NCBI GenBank assembly: GCA_023614405.1 | Contig: CM042697.1 | Span: forward strand, 190,029,189-190,093,188 | DNA length: 64,000 nucleotides | Reading direction: 5' to 3' | Origin: Avena insularis | Lineage: Eukaryota > Streptophyta > Magnoliopsida > Poales > Poaceae | In this document: piece after piece, positions 12,010-24,051 of the stretch | How the letters are laid out: each line of letters opens with the position of its first letter | Numbering within the stretch: position 1 is the stretch's first letter | Position numbers and translations under genes: made by a program | The notes under the pieces: generated by a model | What the model was told of the DNA's origin: nothing | The model's input: the letters and a program-made list of their open reading frames with translations, nothing else | The model's database searches: none

Positions 12010-12860
12010 CTTTAGACAACCGCCAAATTCAAAATCTCAGTCGGGCGACAAAACCTACAGCTTACCCTGTTTGAATCGGAGATTATGTATCTAATTTTAT
12101 TTGCCAATATGGTAATTATTTTGATGATAAGTTGATGTGAATCTCAGCCTTAAATTCATATAGAAGGAGTACCATTTTTTCTATTATTCCCTAGACGCTA
12201 ACGAAATTCAAAAATCTTAGTTGAGCGGCAAAACCTGCTACCAACCTTGTTTGAATCATAGGTATCCAATTTTAATTATGGATGATTAGTTGATGTCATA
12301 CTTGGCCTTCAAATCATGAAGAGGGATTACCCCTTTTTATATTATCGCTATCCAAATTCAAAATATCAGTCTGCGCATTTATTATGCTCATGTATGATCA
12401 ACTGATATGACTGTCGGACTTGAATTCCTAGACATATAGTGTACGGTATGCTAGATTTTTCTATTATTACTTGGCCGCTAGCAAAATTGATAATCGTAAT
12501 CGAGCGGTAAAATCCCCACTGACTTGGATGCATTTCGCTCCCCTCCATTTAAAACATTTTTAGGAAACATCTCCCACCTTGGGAGTACCATTTTTCTATT
12601 ATTATTTGATGGATTCTAGAAAAATTTAAAATCTCAATCGAGCGGCAAAACCACCCACTGACCTTGAAGCATTTCCCGCCGCTCTTCAAAAACTTTGAGC
12701 CAAAATCTCCCATCGGGTAGTACCATTTTTATTATTATTATTAGTATAGAACATGTGTGCTAGCCAAATTCAAAATCTCAATCGAGCGACAATATCACAC
12801 ACCAACCTTGAAGTATTTCGCGCTCCTCCGTATCAAAAACTTTGAAATTTAAAATTCCCA
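12010..12860. repeat. Diverged tandem array, about six units of 130-180 bp
   Basis: A core close to AAATTCAAAATCTCAATCGA followed by GCGGCAAAACC recurs near 12021, 12203, 12353, 12483, 12617 and 12766. Most units also carry an AGTACCATTTTTCTATTATT-like segment before the core and an ACCTTG.AG.ATTTC segment after it. Units differ by many substitutions and by length, so the array is old. Confidence 0.65.
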
Positions 12861-13174
12861 TTCTACCTTTTGTTTAGATGACAAATGGGCATGCTAAAGT
12901 TGGTATCTTAGGGGCACGATCGTAATTATTTTTCTATTCACCTTTGTGGTCTCGATTTGTGCAGTTTTTCTCGCTGGTACTCCCAAAAATCCCAATCTCC
13001 TCTGTCCCCTTCATGACCACCGCACGCACGGGCCGACGGCAAATCCATGGCCGTCGGAGCCGCTTGATTTGCGGTCTCGTGCAGCACTGCGGATCCTCTT
13101 CACCAACACACATCCCACCGGCTCTAGTTCACCAGATTTCTTTGCCACTATAGCGGAGCATCGGTATCATTCAT
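12861..13174 (+). other. Gene-like GC-rich stretch, unassigned
   Basis: This segment has a mixed, GC-rich composition unlike its neighbours. Two overlapping short ORFs open here (12944-13153 and 12946-13206). It resembles the 5' end of a plant transcript (pyrimidine-rich leader, then Arg/Pro-rich codons). No domain is recognisable and no continuation is found, so it may be a fragment of host or captured sequence. Confidence 0.2.
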
Positions 13175-15575
13175 GCGGTGACCCAGCATACCACTTCATG
13201 ATGTAGTACACTATAGTCGTTTACATAACACCAATGAACACCGCTCACTTGTATTACATCCCTTAGAGTGGTACAACAGAAACACAACAGGTCCAAGACA
13301 TGACTATAGATTACAACTCGACTCTTTACAAAAGATCCATAAAACACTCTAGGTTAAAAAGAGAGAAATAAACTTCTTACAAATAAGAATCATAAATAAT
13401 CAACCCATAACTATTATGCTAATAATATTAGAATCTAATTATTTGGCTTGTATTGATACTATTGCAATACTCTACAGAAGTAGGTTCTATGGCTAGAGAT
13501 TATATTTCTATCTAATCAGCAACTTCGTCTTCACTTTAGTTGATGTATATGTTGACTTCCTTTACTTCATTGAAGAGCTTGAGCTTTTGATGATGATTCC
13601 TATAGCATAACTTGATGTAGACGTCATCTTAATGGCTTCAGAATCTAGCAAGGGATAAGAAGATACGTTGAATACGAGCGTAATTAGCAAGTTCACTAGA
13701 AAAGGAGTGTTTGATGCACTATATCTACAGCCACATACCATAGGTCGTAGGCAATGCAAGTTTTTGTAAACATTTCTTGAAAGGTTGCTTCTATTTTGAA
13801 AATCTATGTCTGTTAACCTTCACAGGTTTACCAGAACTTTCATGGAGTTCCTTTCCTGCCGCGTTCGTAGCTCCTTCCCGGAACAGGGAGTAACAAGTTG
13901 CAGTTCTTACACTCTGCAGAGGTGTGTTACTTTACCCATGAGAGATCAAATCCTTGTTGCACAACCGGGCGATCTTTCCCGTCCACACTTCCTATTGTGT
14001 GGGGCCTAGTAGATGATCCAAGCCAACCACAACCCTTTCTCGCGACCCCACATAGAACACGACCCCACAAGCAGAACGACCTCAGTTAATCCGCATAGCA
14101 GATAACTATGGTTGAATCCTTGTGGACTCCAGTGAGAAGACAAGAACCTGGTCGCCCCCATCAATATGAGGACATACCTACGACGGTCTCTCCCAGGGAT
14201 AGTCTAGACACCAATATAGCGGGGAACTAAGGGTTCCCACCCATGCTGAGTCTCTTATTTACATCAGCATCATGATATGGACATCTTGTTCATGTGAAAG
14301 GAGGAAGATCCAGCTGACTTCTTTGTCTCATTCCAAATATCATGGTTAACGTGTGTTATACGGCGCAAGAATCACTGGCGACATTGGTTATTAAGTCCTA
14401 GATAATATGTTCCTTTACCACCGGAAATTTCATAGTAGGTTATTACCTCATGGTAAATAACCTATAATCATATTATTATGAAAATAGTGCTTTCTGACCT
14501 TTATTTAAATTCGGGTGATGACAACACTGGATTTGCAAAATACTTTACTGAAAATAATCAAAGGACATGAGCAAGCGTGAACTTCCCTTCTGTGATTGCA
14601 AGATTATGCACTCACGGTCTTGGAGACAATATAAGATCCAATATCTGAAATCAACATCATTGGTCTGGTAAGGACTAATTTTTAAAAAGCAAGATTATAT
14701 TGTGCATGGTAATGTAATGCAATTTGATAAACTCGAATCCCCGGAATAAGTGTTAATCTAGGGTTTGGATGCTGGAAATGGTTCCTTTAGAATGGTTTGT
14801 ACTTTTAGATAATCTTCACACTTGTGATTTTTATTAAGGCTTGTGAGTGTGTGTGAAACAACATGTGATTATAATAAATAGTATACAACAATAATATACA
14901 CCATTGTGGAATGCTACTCAAAGACTGCTTATATAAGAATTGCCTTATCTTCAAATTTTAATTTACAAGTAATGGTATTTATAAGGAACTTAAGTGTTAA
15001 CAATACTAAGTATATAAGTAAAGTATAAAGTAATGTGATTATTATTAATTGTCATCTGTTGTTTGAAGTGGAAAAAAGGATAACCTTCGAAGAAAGGTTT
15101 ATTTTCGAAGGTTTAAACAATATTTATGGTTAATAGAATGTGGTCGATGTCTTTTTGTGTTTACTCGATTAGTTTGGTCTTGAGATGCATTAGGTCTTAA
15201 TTAAAACAGACCAAAGTAAACTATAAAACACATAATAAAGCCTTTGATATGGTGTTTACAGTCTTGTAGAGTAAAGTTTAACTTTAAGAACATAGGTGGA
15301 CTTAAGATGTAATGCTTATGATAATTGTACTTTGTTCACTTCATAATGTTTCTTTAAAGTTAACTAAGAATAGTATTACTTTTATTTGAGTAGTGTTTTC
15401 GCAATATTATAATGGAATAGAATCATTTATCTTTTTTATAAATGGGTGGTTATGGTTTGTAAACAAGGAAATAATATTACTTAACTACTTATGAATTCAC
15501 TATAGTGTTTTGGTATGTTTATAAACTTGTGGTTGAAGTAAGGGAAAAGGTTTTATTTAGTCACAAATTATTCTT
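13175..15575 (-). repeat. Probable gypsy LTR remnant, reversed, with AT-rich tail
   Basis: From about 13175 (TGCGGTGACCCAGCAT) to 14400 the sequence has the look of a grass gypsy LTR read backwards, with alternating GC-rich islets and short unrelated ORFs. I cannot match it to another LTR in the window. From 14400 to 15575 it is AT-rich and featureless, apart from small palindromes such as AACCTTCGA...TCGAAGGTT near 15082-15112. Confidence 0.25.
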
Positions 15576-15605
15576 GAAGGTAGTACGCAACTTTGAAGGT
15601 AGTAC

Positions 15606-16477
15606 CCATAGTCTAGTGCGCAAGATCTCAACATATCTTCCAAAATTTGATTCACCCTTTCTGTTTGGCCATCCGTTTGCGGGTGGAAGGTAGTACTGAA
15701 TTCTAGTCGGGTTCCAAGAGACTCATGTAGCTGTCGCCAAAACTTTGAAGTGAACTGGGTGCCTCTATCTGACACAATTCCCTTGGGAACACCATGCAGA
15801 CTTACAATTCTTGACATGTATATATTAGCAAGCTTAGCACTTGTATACGTGGTCTTTACGGGGATGAAGTGAGCCACCTTGGTGAAGTGGTCAACCACTA
15901 CCCAGATAGAATCAAATCTAGAACGAGTCCGGGGCAATCCCGTGATGAAATCCATGCCTACCTTGTCGCACTTCCAGTCGGGTATAGGTAGTGGTTGAAG
16001 TAGTCCTGCCGGTTTCTGATGCCCGGCTTTAACTCTATTGCATACATCACACAGAGAAATATACTCTGCAATATCTCTCTTTAGGTTATTCCACCAAAAT
16101 CTATCCTTCACATCCATGTACATCTTCGTGTTACCTGGATGAATTGAGTATGGCGAATCATGAGCTTCTTGTAAAATCATCTTCCTGATATAGGGGTCAT
16201 TGGGAACGCACAAACGCTTCCCATACCAGAGGGTTCCTTGTTCGTCCAGACGAAATTCTTTTGTTTTTCCTTCACTTATCCTGACTCTTATTTCTTCCAA
16301 CTCTGTATCTCCCTTTTGTGCTTCCTGGATCCTTTCTTGGAAGGTGGACACTATTTCCATAGTTGCTACGTGTCCTTTCGGAACTATTTCTAGCCTGAGA
16401 TCCTTGAATTGCTTGCATAGATCCTATGGAAGTTCCCCTGCGGTAAGTCCATTCACATACACCTTACGACTTAAGGC
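15606..16477 (-). pseudogene. gypsy pol, integrase part
   Basis: The open part (to 16360) holds an HHCC zinc-binding segment (H-x-x-x-G-N-T-K, then C-D-V-C near 16040-16050). The integrase core follows: D in V-G-M-D-F-I-T-G-L-P (about 15950), D in V-S-D-R-G-T-Q-F (about 15770) and E in Q-T-E-R-V-N-Q (about 15650). The upstream piece (16361-16477) carries the end of the RNase H-integrase linker but has a TAG near 16430. The normal continuation after the C-A-L-D-Y block is replaced by unrelated sequence at 15605, so the last third of integrase is missing. The frame is separated from RNase H by the solo LTR. Confidence 0.9.
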
Positions 16478-16482
16478 ATGAG

Positions 16483-19400
16483 TGTAGCATCCCAATTGTC
16501 TAACAATTGCAATGCTACTAGCCTAGTCTACATAATGGCTACTTCCTACATATAATTGTTGCATCATAATGATATCATGCTCATGTCATCATGCCACCTT
16601 GCATTTGAGCATCATATAAAACCCTTTTGATTTGGTTCTTCTCTCATATGCATTATTAATTGTATTTGCCTCTTGATATTGTATTTGGTTATTGATATAT
16701 TGTTTAAATGCCCAAGTTGAGTTGGGGGCATATCTTTTATTCAACTCCATCACCTTTCCTTGTCACCACCTTATACTTCCACCATTCCAATAACCCATGA
16801 GCTTGTAAGTCTTTTTCTTTTGATATTTATTCTAGCTCATGTGGGTTGGGTGGATCTAATTCTATAACTCCTTAGCTTGGCCCTTACTCCATCTTTTGAG
16901 GATGCACATAAATAAATGCCATGAGATTTTATTTTGTTTTCACAAGATTAACACATGGCATTAAAAACATGCATGGTCCATGCAAAGCTCCACCATCTCT
17001 TCTCCTTTGAGTTTTGCCTTTGTTTTAAAGTGGGTCTTGTCTTGTGTTATCATCCTATGTGTTCTTGATCTCTTGTTGATCACACCTTCTTCTTTCATCA
17101 CCTCACCATCTCCATCTCAACACCTTTTCTAGCTTGACCTAGTTTTGGGCATGTTAAACCCTATACCTCAATCACACCCTACTCTACCTCTCCTTACCAT
17201 CCCCTCCTTGCTTGCTCATGTGAGGATGTAAAACCCTAAACAACCTCACCACCTCTCCCCTAGGCTCTCTATCCTTAACCTCCTCTCTAAACCTAAACCC
17301 TAACCAAGCCCTCCACCTAGCTAACCCGAGACACCCCTCTCTAGCTAACCCTAGCTACCCGACCCTCTCTCTCGGCCTCTCTCCCTTCCTCTATGCCATG
17401 CAGGCCCCACCTAGCTACCCTCCTACCCCATCTAACCAGCCCTAACCCGAGCCTCTCCCCTAGCCAACCCTAGCTCACCGAGCCTCCCCTCTTCTCTCTC
17501 TTTCTCTTCTCTCTACCATGCTTGTCCCACCCGGACCTGACCTACCTCCCCCTCTTCCTGGCCCACCTGCCTGCCTCTGCCTTGCCCTGGACCAGCCCCA
17601 GCCAGCCCAGCCGGCCGAGCACGTGCCGAGGAGGAGAGGAAAAAGGTGGCACCGAGGCCACCTTTATCTACCCTCCTGCCACGGCTGCTCCTCCTCCCTC
17701 TCCCTCCTTTTTCCTCCTTCCCCACGGCTCTCCTGTGTCGCCAGATCTGTCTCGAGCCAGCCCTCCTCTCCTCCTTCTTCCTCTGCGTCGCCAAGATCTA
17801 CCGCCGTTCGCCGCCAGCACCGCGTCGTCCCCATCGTTCCAGCCGGCGAGCACGTCGTGGAGGTGGCCGGGGTGACCGAGGCGACCTCACTGCTTCACCC
17901 AGGACACACCGACGCGAAGGAGGAGCCCCAGAACCGCCGGTACCGCCGCCACCGACGCCAAACCCTAGCCCACCGGAGCGTCTGCGTCGTCGACGATCCG
18001 CCACGCCCCCGCCCGATCCAACACCACCGCCGAGCCCGCGGTGAGCACCTCCTTCTCCCTGACAGTTTCCGCCTCGCCGTGCAGCCCTTTGCAAGCTCGC
18101 CACGCCACACCCTATCTAGCCCGCGCTTACCTCCCTGTCAACTCCCCTTGTTCCGCCACTGGTCACCCCCTCGGTAGACGCCGCCCGACCTGGTTCGATC
18201 TCGCCCAAGGCCACAACCGTTTTCTCGTCGGCATGGAGACGAAGAACGATCTGAGGCTCTGGAAGTTTACAAATAGCCCCTGTTTTTATTCTCGCGCTCA
18301 ACCCACGGTCCCGCCGACCCCACCTGCCAGCCGCTGTGTGCTTTTTGCAGGAAAGCACTCCGGTTTTCGTAACTCTCAACCCGCGCTCCATCGCGTCCCC
18401 GCTTGTCAGTCGCTGCGGGTTTAGTCGCTGTCACGTGGGCCCGTAGCCACCGGGCCCATCTGTCACCCTCTGTGGCTAGGAAGCGCCGTGGTGAGAAAAA
18501 CAATTCCCGGACGTGTGTGTCCCAGTCAGCCGCTGGCCCACCCGTCAGTGACTAGGGCTGGGACGGGCTGAGTAAGAAAAGTTTTTCTGTTGTCTGTTTT
18601 TAATTAAACCTTTTCAAAATTGTTTAAAATTCAAATTCAAAACTGTTTTAATAACTTTTAATTTTCAAATCCGAATAATACAAATAATATATGTTTTTGC
18701 ATCAGAAAAATGTGAGGAATTCAAATATGCTATTCAAAATAATGTTTGAACACTTTGAATTTCGAGTTGATCAAAATTACAATAAAATGCCCTTTGCCTT
18801 AATTTAATAATAACTTTTGTTTTATAACTCCGAATTTGACAAATAATATGTCTAAATCGACCAGCGCGACGAGCCCGTTCTATCTATGCATTCCATGTTC
18901 TGAATTGCAGCATGCATCATATAAATATAAAGTATACAGCAACTTATTTGAGGATAAAAGGTGACTAAAACTCCGTAAAATGCTTTATTCTTGTATTCCA
19001 CACCGCACCCATGCCATGCTACATTACTGCCGTGCAATTTGTGCATCATTCATCATGGCATGATTGTTTGCTTGTCGCATTTTAATTCATACGCTTGTGC
19101 ACTCTATTTATGTTGGCCCTTGTTTGTTTAGTTCTTCTTCGAATAGACGCTGAGCAGGGGATATATCAAGAAACCCAGCAGCACTACCCAGATCCGTCCC
19201 TCGCTTCAACCGAGCTGCCAGGCAAGCACTACCACATGCTCGCATACATATAGTACCTATTGCCTCTATCTTATTCTTGCATCATTGAGTCGCGATTGCA
19301 TTAAACTGAATCCCAAGTACTGCATAGCCTTTACATTTAAACCCCACCGAAGCTTGTTCCTCCATCCCATGAGCCATTACTACAGGAGTTGTTTGAGCCA

Positions 19401-20950
19401 TGCGGGTCGTAGAACAGCATGTGTAGGGTATGTGAGTGTCTGATGGATAACGAGGTACTAAACAACTTAACCTAAGTAGTAATGGGATAACTAATGACAG
19501 TGGCACCGGTGAGCAATATCTGCTATTTGATTTTTCATGCTCACTTGTGTCCCGTAAGACCCCGAGTACTTGATTCCTGTTCCAAGATTATTCGCGCTAT
19601 CCACATCCGGGAGGCCTTATGGACCCCCCTGAGCCAGAGCTTGATTCATTCTTATTTCTTGGGGCCACAAACTAGTTTGAGGTTTTATTTACTATCCTGT
19701 ACTTATGCCATGCTTTACTGCTTTATTTCAATTGTGCGAGGTACTGCACACTGTACTGTTTAGGAAAGCGGAGTGTTTTCGCGGTGTCGACAAGCCCAGT
19801 CACATTTTCGGGTTCCCAGTCGTTTACAGCCATTGACGCAAACCTTGGGTCCGTCTCGGAGCCGGCCAACTTCGTTGCGGGTAGCCTAATGGGGTGCCCC
19901 CCTGAAACATTTCTGAATCCTGTGATCGCTTTGTCGTGAATGCCTCGTTGGGTTTTGATTTGGTTTTTCCGAGGTTGATCGAGTGTGTGTTGCTATTTGT
20001 GCACCCCTACAGGTTAAAACTTTCTGAAAGCCGTGTCCGCGGTTATGGACGACTTGGAGCATAGTTTCTCGATCATAGACAAGTATAACTAAAGTACCGC
20101 TTTTAATTTGACTAAGTACCTGACTAGTAAATAGTGCAACACTCATGGAATGGATAATAAAACTGCCAACGGATGGGGGGTTGTTCGTCCGCTTCCTCGT
20201 TGGTAAGCGAGGAGGAGGATGGATCTGTTAATATTACTGTTATAACTGTTGGTATTAATTCACGGACATCCGTCTATCTTTGGTTAGGCGGATGGTTAGC
20301 AAGTATCCCTAGAATTGTTAGGTATTATCTTTTGCTGCAATTGCATCACCCCAGGTTGTGTCCCCTTTAGAGGCATAAAGACTTGCTGAGTACCCCTAGG
20401 GTCTCACACGATAAATTGTTTGATTCAGATGAACAGGTACACTCACAAGATGGATACTGGGTGGAGGAGACAGACGATGTTGGCAACGATCACTCGGTGT
20501 AGAGATTCCGGGAACGGGGATCCGTGAGATCTGTGGGCGGGATGTGTTTATTTATGGGGCATCTTATGCCGATTTGCTTCTTATCCGTACTCGGATCTTG
20601 TTTTCCGCTTCCGCCTGATGCTCTGGTGTTTGATGTATGAGGAGATATCCTAAACTATTATATCTATCTAGGATATTTGGATCTTGTCGTATGGCGTTGC
20701 AATATTTCTATTTCTTTTAGACGGAATGGCTTTGAGGACTGTTGTATGGTGGCTTGCATACATACTCATTTGTGTATGTAGTTGATCCCTTCTTTGCCGA
20801 TTCGCGCTCGTTCTTGTCCCGATGTTTTGGAAATGGTTAGGACGGCCGAAAGGTCTACCTGTGAGTGGCATTTGGCCCCACCGTACTATTTTAACCATTT
20901 CCGCTCATCCAGGCTTGTAACTAAGAGCGTAATTCACCGAGGTAGTTACA
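16483..20950 (+). repeat. Solo LTR, 4.47 kb, nested in the minus-strand gypsy pol
   Basis: The sequence starts TGTAGCATCCCAATTG and ends GGTAGTTACA. It is flanked by ATGAG (16478-16482) and ATCAG (20951-20955), a 5-bp target duplication with one mismatch. Joining the flanks restores the pol reading across the RNase H-integrase linker, so the boundaries are secure. No primer-binding site, gag or pol is inside, so it is best read as a solo LTR left by recombination between two LTRs. It contains a GC-rich, pyrimidine-rich leader-like region (17400-18560) with only short, unrelated ORFs. The start matches the fragment at 9270. Confidence 0.82.
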
Positions 20951-20955
20951 ATCAG

Positions 20956-22164
20956 CCACCACGTTTGCCTTTCCGGGATGGTACTATAAATCCAAGTCAT
21001 AATCCTTAATTAGCTCAAGGCATCTTCTTTGTCTCATATTCAACTCCTTTTGGGTGAAGATGTACTTCAAACTCTTGTGATCAGTGAACACATCACAATG
21101 TTTGCCCATGAGGTAGTGTCTCCATACCTTGAGAGCATGAACCACAGACGCAAGTTCCAGATCATGTGTGGGGTAGTTGTGTTCGTGGTTCTTAAGTTGA
21201 CGGGAGGCATAGGATACCACTTTCCCATCCTGCATCAATACACTTCCAAGTCCTTGTCGAGAAGCGTCACAATAGACTTGAAAATCCTTCTGGATATCAA
21301 GCAGACACATGACTGGCGCCGTTACAAGGCGTTTCTTCAACTCTTGAAAACTTGCTTCACATGCCTCGGTCCATAGGAATTTCTTTTCCTTCTTCAATAG
21401 TTCCGTCATGGGTTTTTCTATTTTGGAAAAGTTTTCAATGAACCTCCGGTAATATCCTGCGAGGCCCAAGAAACTCCTAATATCCCCCACATTCTTGGGT
21501 GACTCCCATTCCGTCACGGAAGCTACCTTACTAGGATCTACGGCGACTCCTTTTGCCGACACAACATGACCAAGAAATCCCACTTCCTTTAACCAGAACT
21601 CACACTTGCTGAATTTGGCAAACAACTTGTGTTCCCTTAGTTTCTCCATGATAAGGCGCAGATGTTTCTCATGTTCCTTCTCATCCTTAGAGTATATGAG
21701 TATATCATCTATGAATACCACGATAAACTTGTCCAAATATTCCATGAACACCTTGTTCATCATGGTCATGAAGTACGCTGGGGCATTGGTTAGACCAAAC
21801 GACATTACGGTGTACTCATACAATCCGTATCTTGTGGTGAACGCTGTTTTGGGCACATCCTGTTCTCGAATCTTTAGCTGAAAGTAGCCTGATCGCAGAT
21901 CGATCTTTGAGAACACACTGGCTCCCTTTAACTGGTCAAACAAGTCATTGATGTTGGGTAGAGGATACTTATTCTTGATCGTCACTTTGTTCAACGAGCG
22001 GTAGTCCACAACCAGCCTCTTGGTTTTATCCTTCTTTTACACAAATAGGACAGGTGCTCCCCAAGATGACGTGCTGGGTTGGATGAACCCCTTGTCCAAT
22101 TGTTCCCTAAGCTGTTTCTTGAGTTCCTTTAACTCGTCCACATCCATCTTGTATGGTCTCTTAG
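20956..22164 (-). pseudogene. gypsy pol, reverse transcriptase and RNase H part
   Basis: RT shows the D-Y-R-S-L-N-K block (about 22000), [10 protein letters not shown] (about 21900), the catalytic F-I-D-D at 21704-21715, and the thumb G-Y-Y-R-R-F-I (about 21460). RNase H follows, with Y-C-D-A-S (about 21265) and [10 protein letters not shown] (about 21070). A TAA at 22037-22039 lies where a Lys codon is expected, just before D-Y-R-S-L. A TAG near 20991 interrupts the linker, whose Y-H-P-G-K-A-N-V-V-A-D end is at 20956. The frame relative to protease is also shifted near 22180. Apart from these lesions the motifs are complete. Confidence 0.93.
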
Positions 22165-22659
22165 CTATCGGCCCATGCCTGGCATCAAGTCAATGAGGAA
22201 CTTGATATCACGGTCGGGGGGCATTCCTGGTAGTTCCTCCGGGAAGACATCTGGGTATTCCTTTACAATAGGTACCTCCTCCAATCTAACCCCCTTAAGA
22301 GAGTTCACCATGGATTCGTTAAGTGCAAAATTTGACTTGATACGAATTCTCTTCCCTTCCGGTGTTGTGAGCGTGACAGTCCTTTTTGCACATTCTATGA
22401 CTCCTTCATATTCGGTCATCCAATTCATGCCCAAGATTATGTCTAATCCTTGTGATTCTAGAACTACTAGACTTGTGGGAAAGATGTGTGTCCCAATCCT
22501 TAGTTCTAGTCCCCGGCAACCGGAGTTTGCCACTATTTCTCCCCTAGGAGAACTTATCCTTAGAGGAAAATTTATAGTCTCCGTTGGTATCTTGCCTCTA
22601 TCCACAAATACCCTTGATATGAATGAATGCGATGCACCAGTATCAAAAAGAACAATCAT
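22165..22659 (-). pseudogene. gypsy pol, aspartic protease part
   Basis: The first residues include L-F-D-T-G-A-S-H-S-F, the retropepsin signature. G-M-N-W-M near residue 97 and the E-Y-P-D-V-F-P-E-E-L-P-G junction to RT follow. This 164-codon frame is out of phase with gag (which ends at 22656) and with RT. A one-base change near 22183, in the M-P-G stretch, ends it early. In the family this is normally one continuous gag-pol frame, so both boundaries are decay. Confidence 0.9.
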
Positions 22660-23737
22660 GGAATAGAATTGAGTTTGAACTTACCAATCACAGAGTCTGG
22701 TGCATCACAAGCATCCTCCATAGAAACATGATTTACCGTGGCTTTGACAAACGGATTTGGCTTCTTCCCGTTTCCATTGCCATGGTTGTGTCCATTGCCA
22801 TTCCCATTACCATTGCGATTCTTCTTCTCGGGGAAAGAGGTTGCATAGTGCCCTGTCCTGTTGCACTTAAAGCATGTCACCTCACTGAGATCCTTTCCAT
22901 TGCTGCCATTCCCATTGCGGTTTTTATGCCCATTGTGTTTGTGGCCACCATGGTTATGACCGTTATGGTTGTGGCCATTATTGTTATAAGGTGGTGGTGA
23001 GGAATTGCGCTGCTTCTGGTATGGAACAGAGTGTTTGTGAGGGTTAGACTTCCTCTTGCGGTTTTCTATGCTCTTCCTTTTGGATTCAACCACAATGGCT
23101 CGGTCCAGAAGTTCCTGAAAGTTGTCAAATTTCTGAGCCACAAGCTGAATGGATATCTCATCATTGAGTCCTCTTAGGAACTCCTCCTGTCTCTTGGCAT
23201 CAGTGGAAACATCGTCGGGTGCATAACGGGCTAGCTTGTTGAAAAGCTCACCATACTCGGTGACAGAACGGTGCAGCTGGTGTAGGTCGCGAAATTCGCG
23301 CCTTTTCAGAGTCATGATACCAGCAGCCACATGATGAGTGCGAAAAGCTAACTCAAACTGATCCCAAGTGATCGCATCAATGTCCGCGTGGGTGACTTGG
23401 TAGTTATCCCACCATTCTGCAGCAGGCCCTTCAAGCTGGTGTGCGGCGTAACGTACCCTGTCGGCTCCGACACCTTGCACGGTGTCTATCTTCTTGTTGA
23501 TTGTACGTAGCCAGTCATCTGCGATGATTGGTTCAGTGCTGCTAGTGAAGGTAGGTGGGTTCAACCTCAAAAACCGAGTCAAGCGATCCTGTTGAGGTGG
23601 TGGAGGAGGTTGTGGTGGTGGCGGGTTGTTGTTGTGTTTTGCATGTTCTGAGTTAGCAGTTGGATCAGCTGGTTCTAAGTGGCCAAAAGTTGTGCTATTT
23701 CTGGAGGGATTTCGGAGTTCGCACGTCTTGGCGGCAT
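22656..23737 (-). pseudogene. gypsy gag
   Basis: The ATG at 23735-23737 follows a CACAG acceptor-like end and starts M-P-P-R-R-A-N-S, matching the gag start of the third gypsy element (M-P-P-R-R-A-N-P). About 20 codons later a TAG replaces a Gln codon. A frameshift in the Asn/Pro-rich stretch then moves the reading to the long open frame. That frame shows R-F-L-R-L-N-P-P-T-F, D-W-L-R, the E-G-P-A-A-E-W-W-D block and a CCHC knuckle near 22830-22870. The knuckle has Phe in place of its last Cys (C-F-K-C-N-R-T-G-H-Y-A-T-S-F), which should destroy zinc binding. The tail is rich in His, Asn and Gly. Confidence 0.88.
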
Positions 23738-24051
23738 CTGTGGGGTTTGAGAGAAAAGTTAAGAAATAGACAGAAAGACTAAGGAGTAAACTCTTACCCT
23801 CATGAAAACACACCAAGCACACAAGACACACAAGTCACAATCTTAACATAGAAAACAACCAAGTTTAACTAAACCAGAATTGTCTTGGTATTTATTACAA
23901 TCGCGAATAACGTTCTACTATAGAATTAAAGGTGGTCCAACTATTACACATCTTCCACGCCTTCCTCTTCCTCGTCCTCGAACGAGTAGCCTTCCTGCTC
24001 TAGGGTTGTCTTGTACAACTCCATCTCCTTCGTGGTGCCTTCAAGCTTCTC

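Noticed and set aside
12944..13206. Two short + strand ORFs as the first exon of a host gene
   Set aside because: They overlap in different frames, have no domain and no continuation, so they are recorded only as a gene-like stretch.
15082..15112. Palindrome AACCTTCGA...TCGAAGGTT as a MITE end
   Set aside because: The arms are 9 bp with no target duplication or internal element; it is too short to support a call.
17513..18424. Several overlapping GC-rich ORFs of 90-219 codons on both strands
   Set aside because: They lie in the leader-like part of the solo LTR. They are Pro/Arg/Ser-rich in every frame, overlap on both strands and have no recognisable domain; they reflect GC-rich composition.
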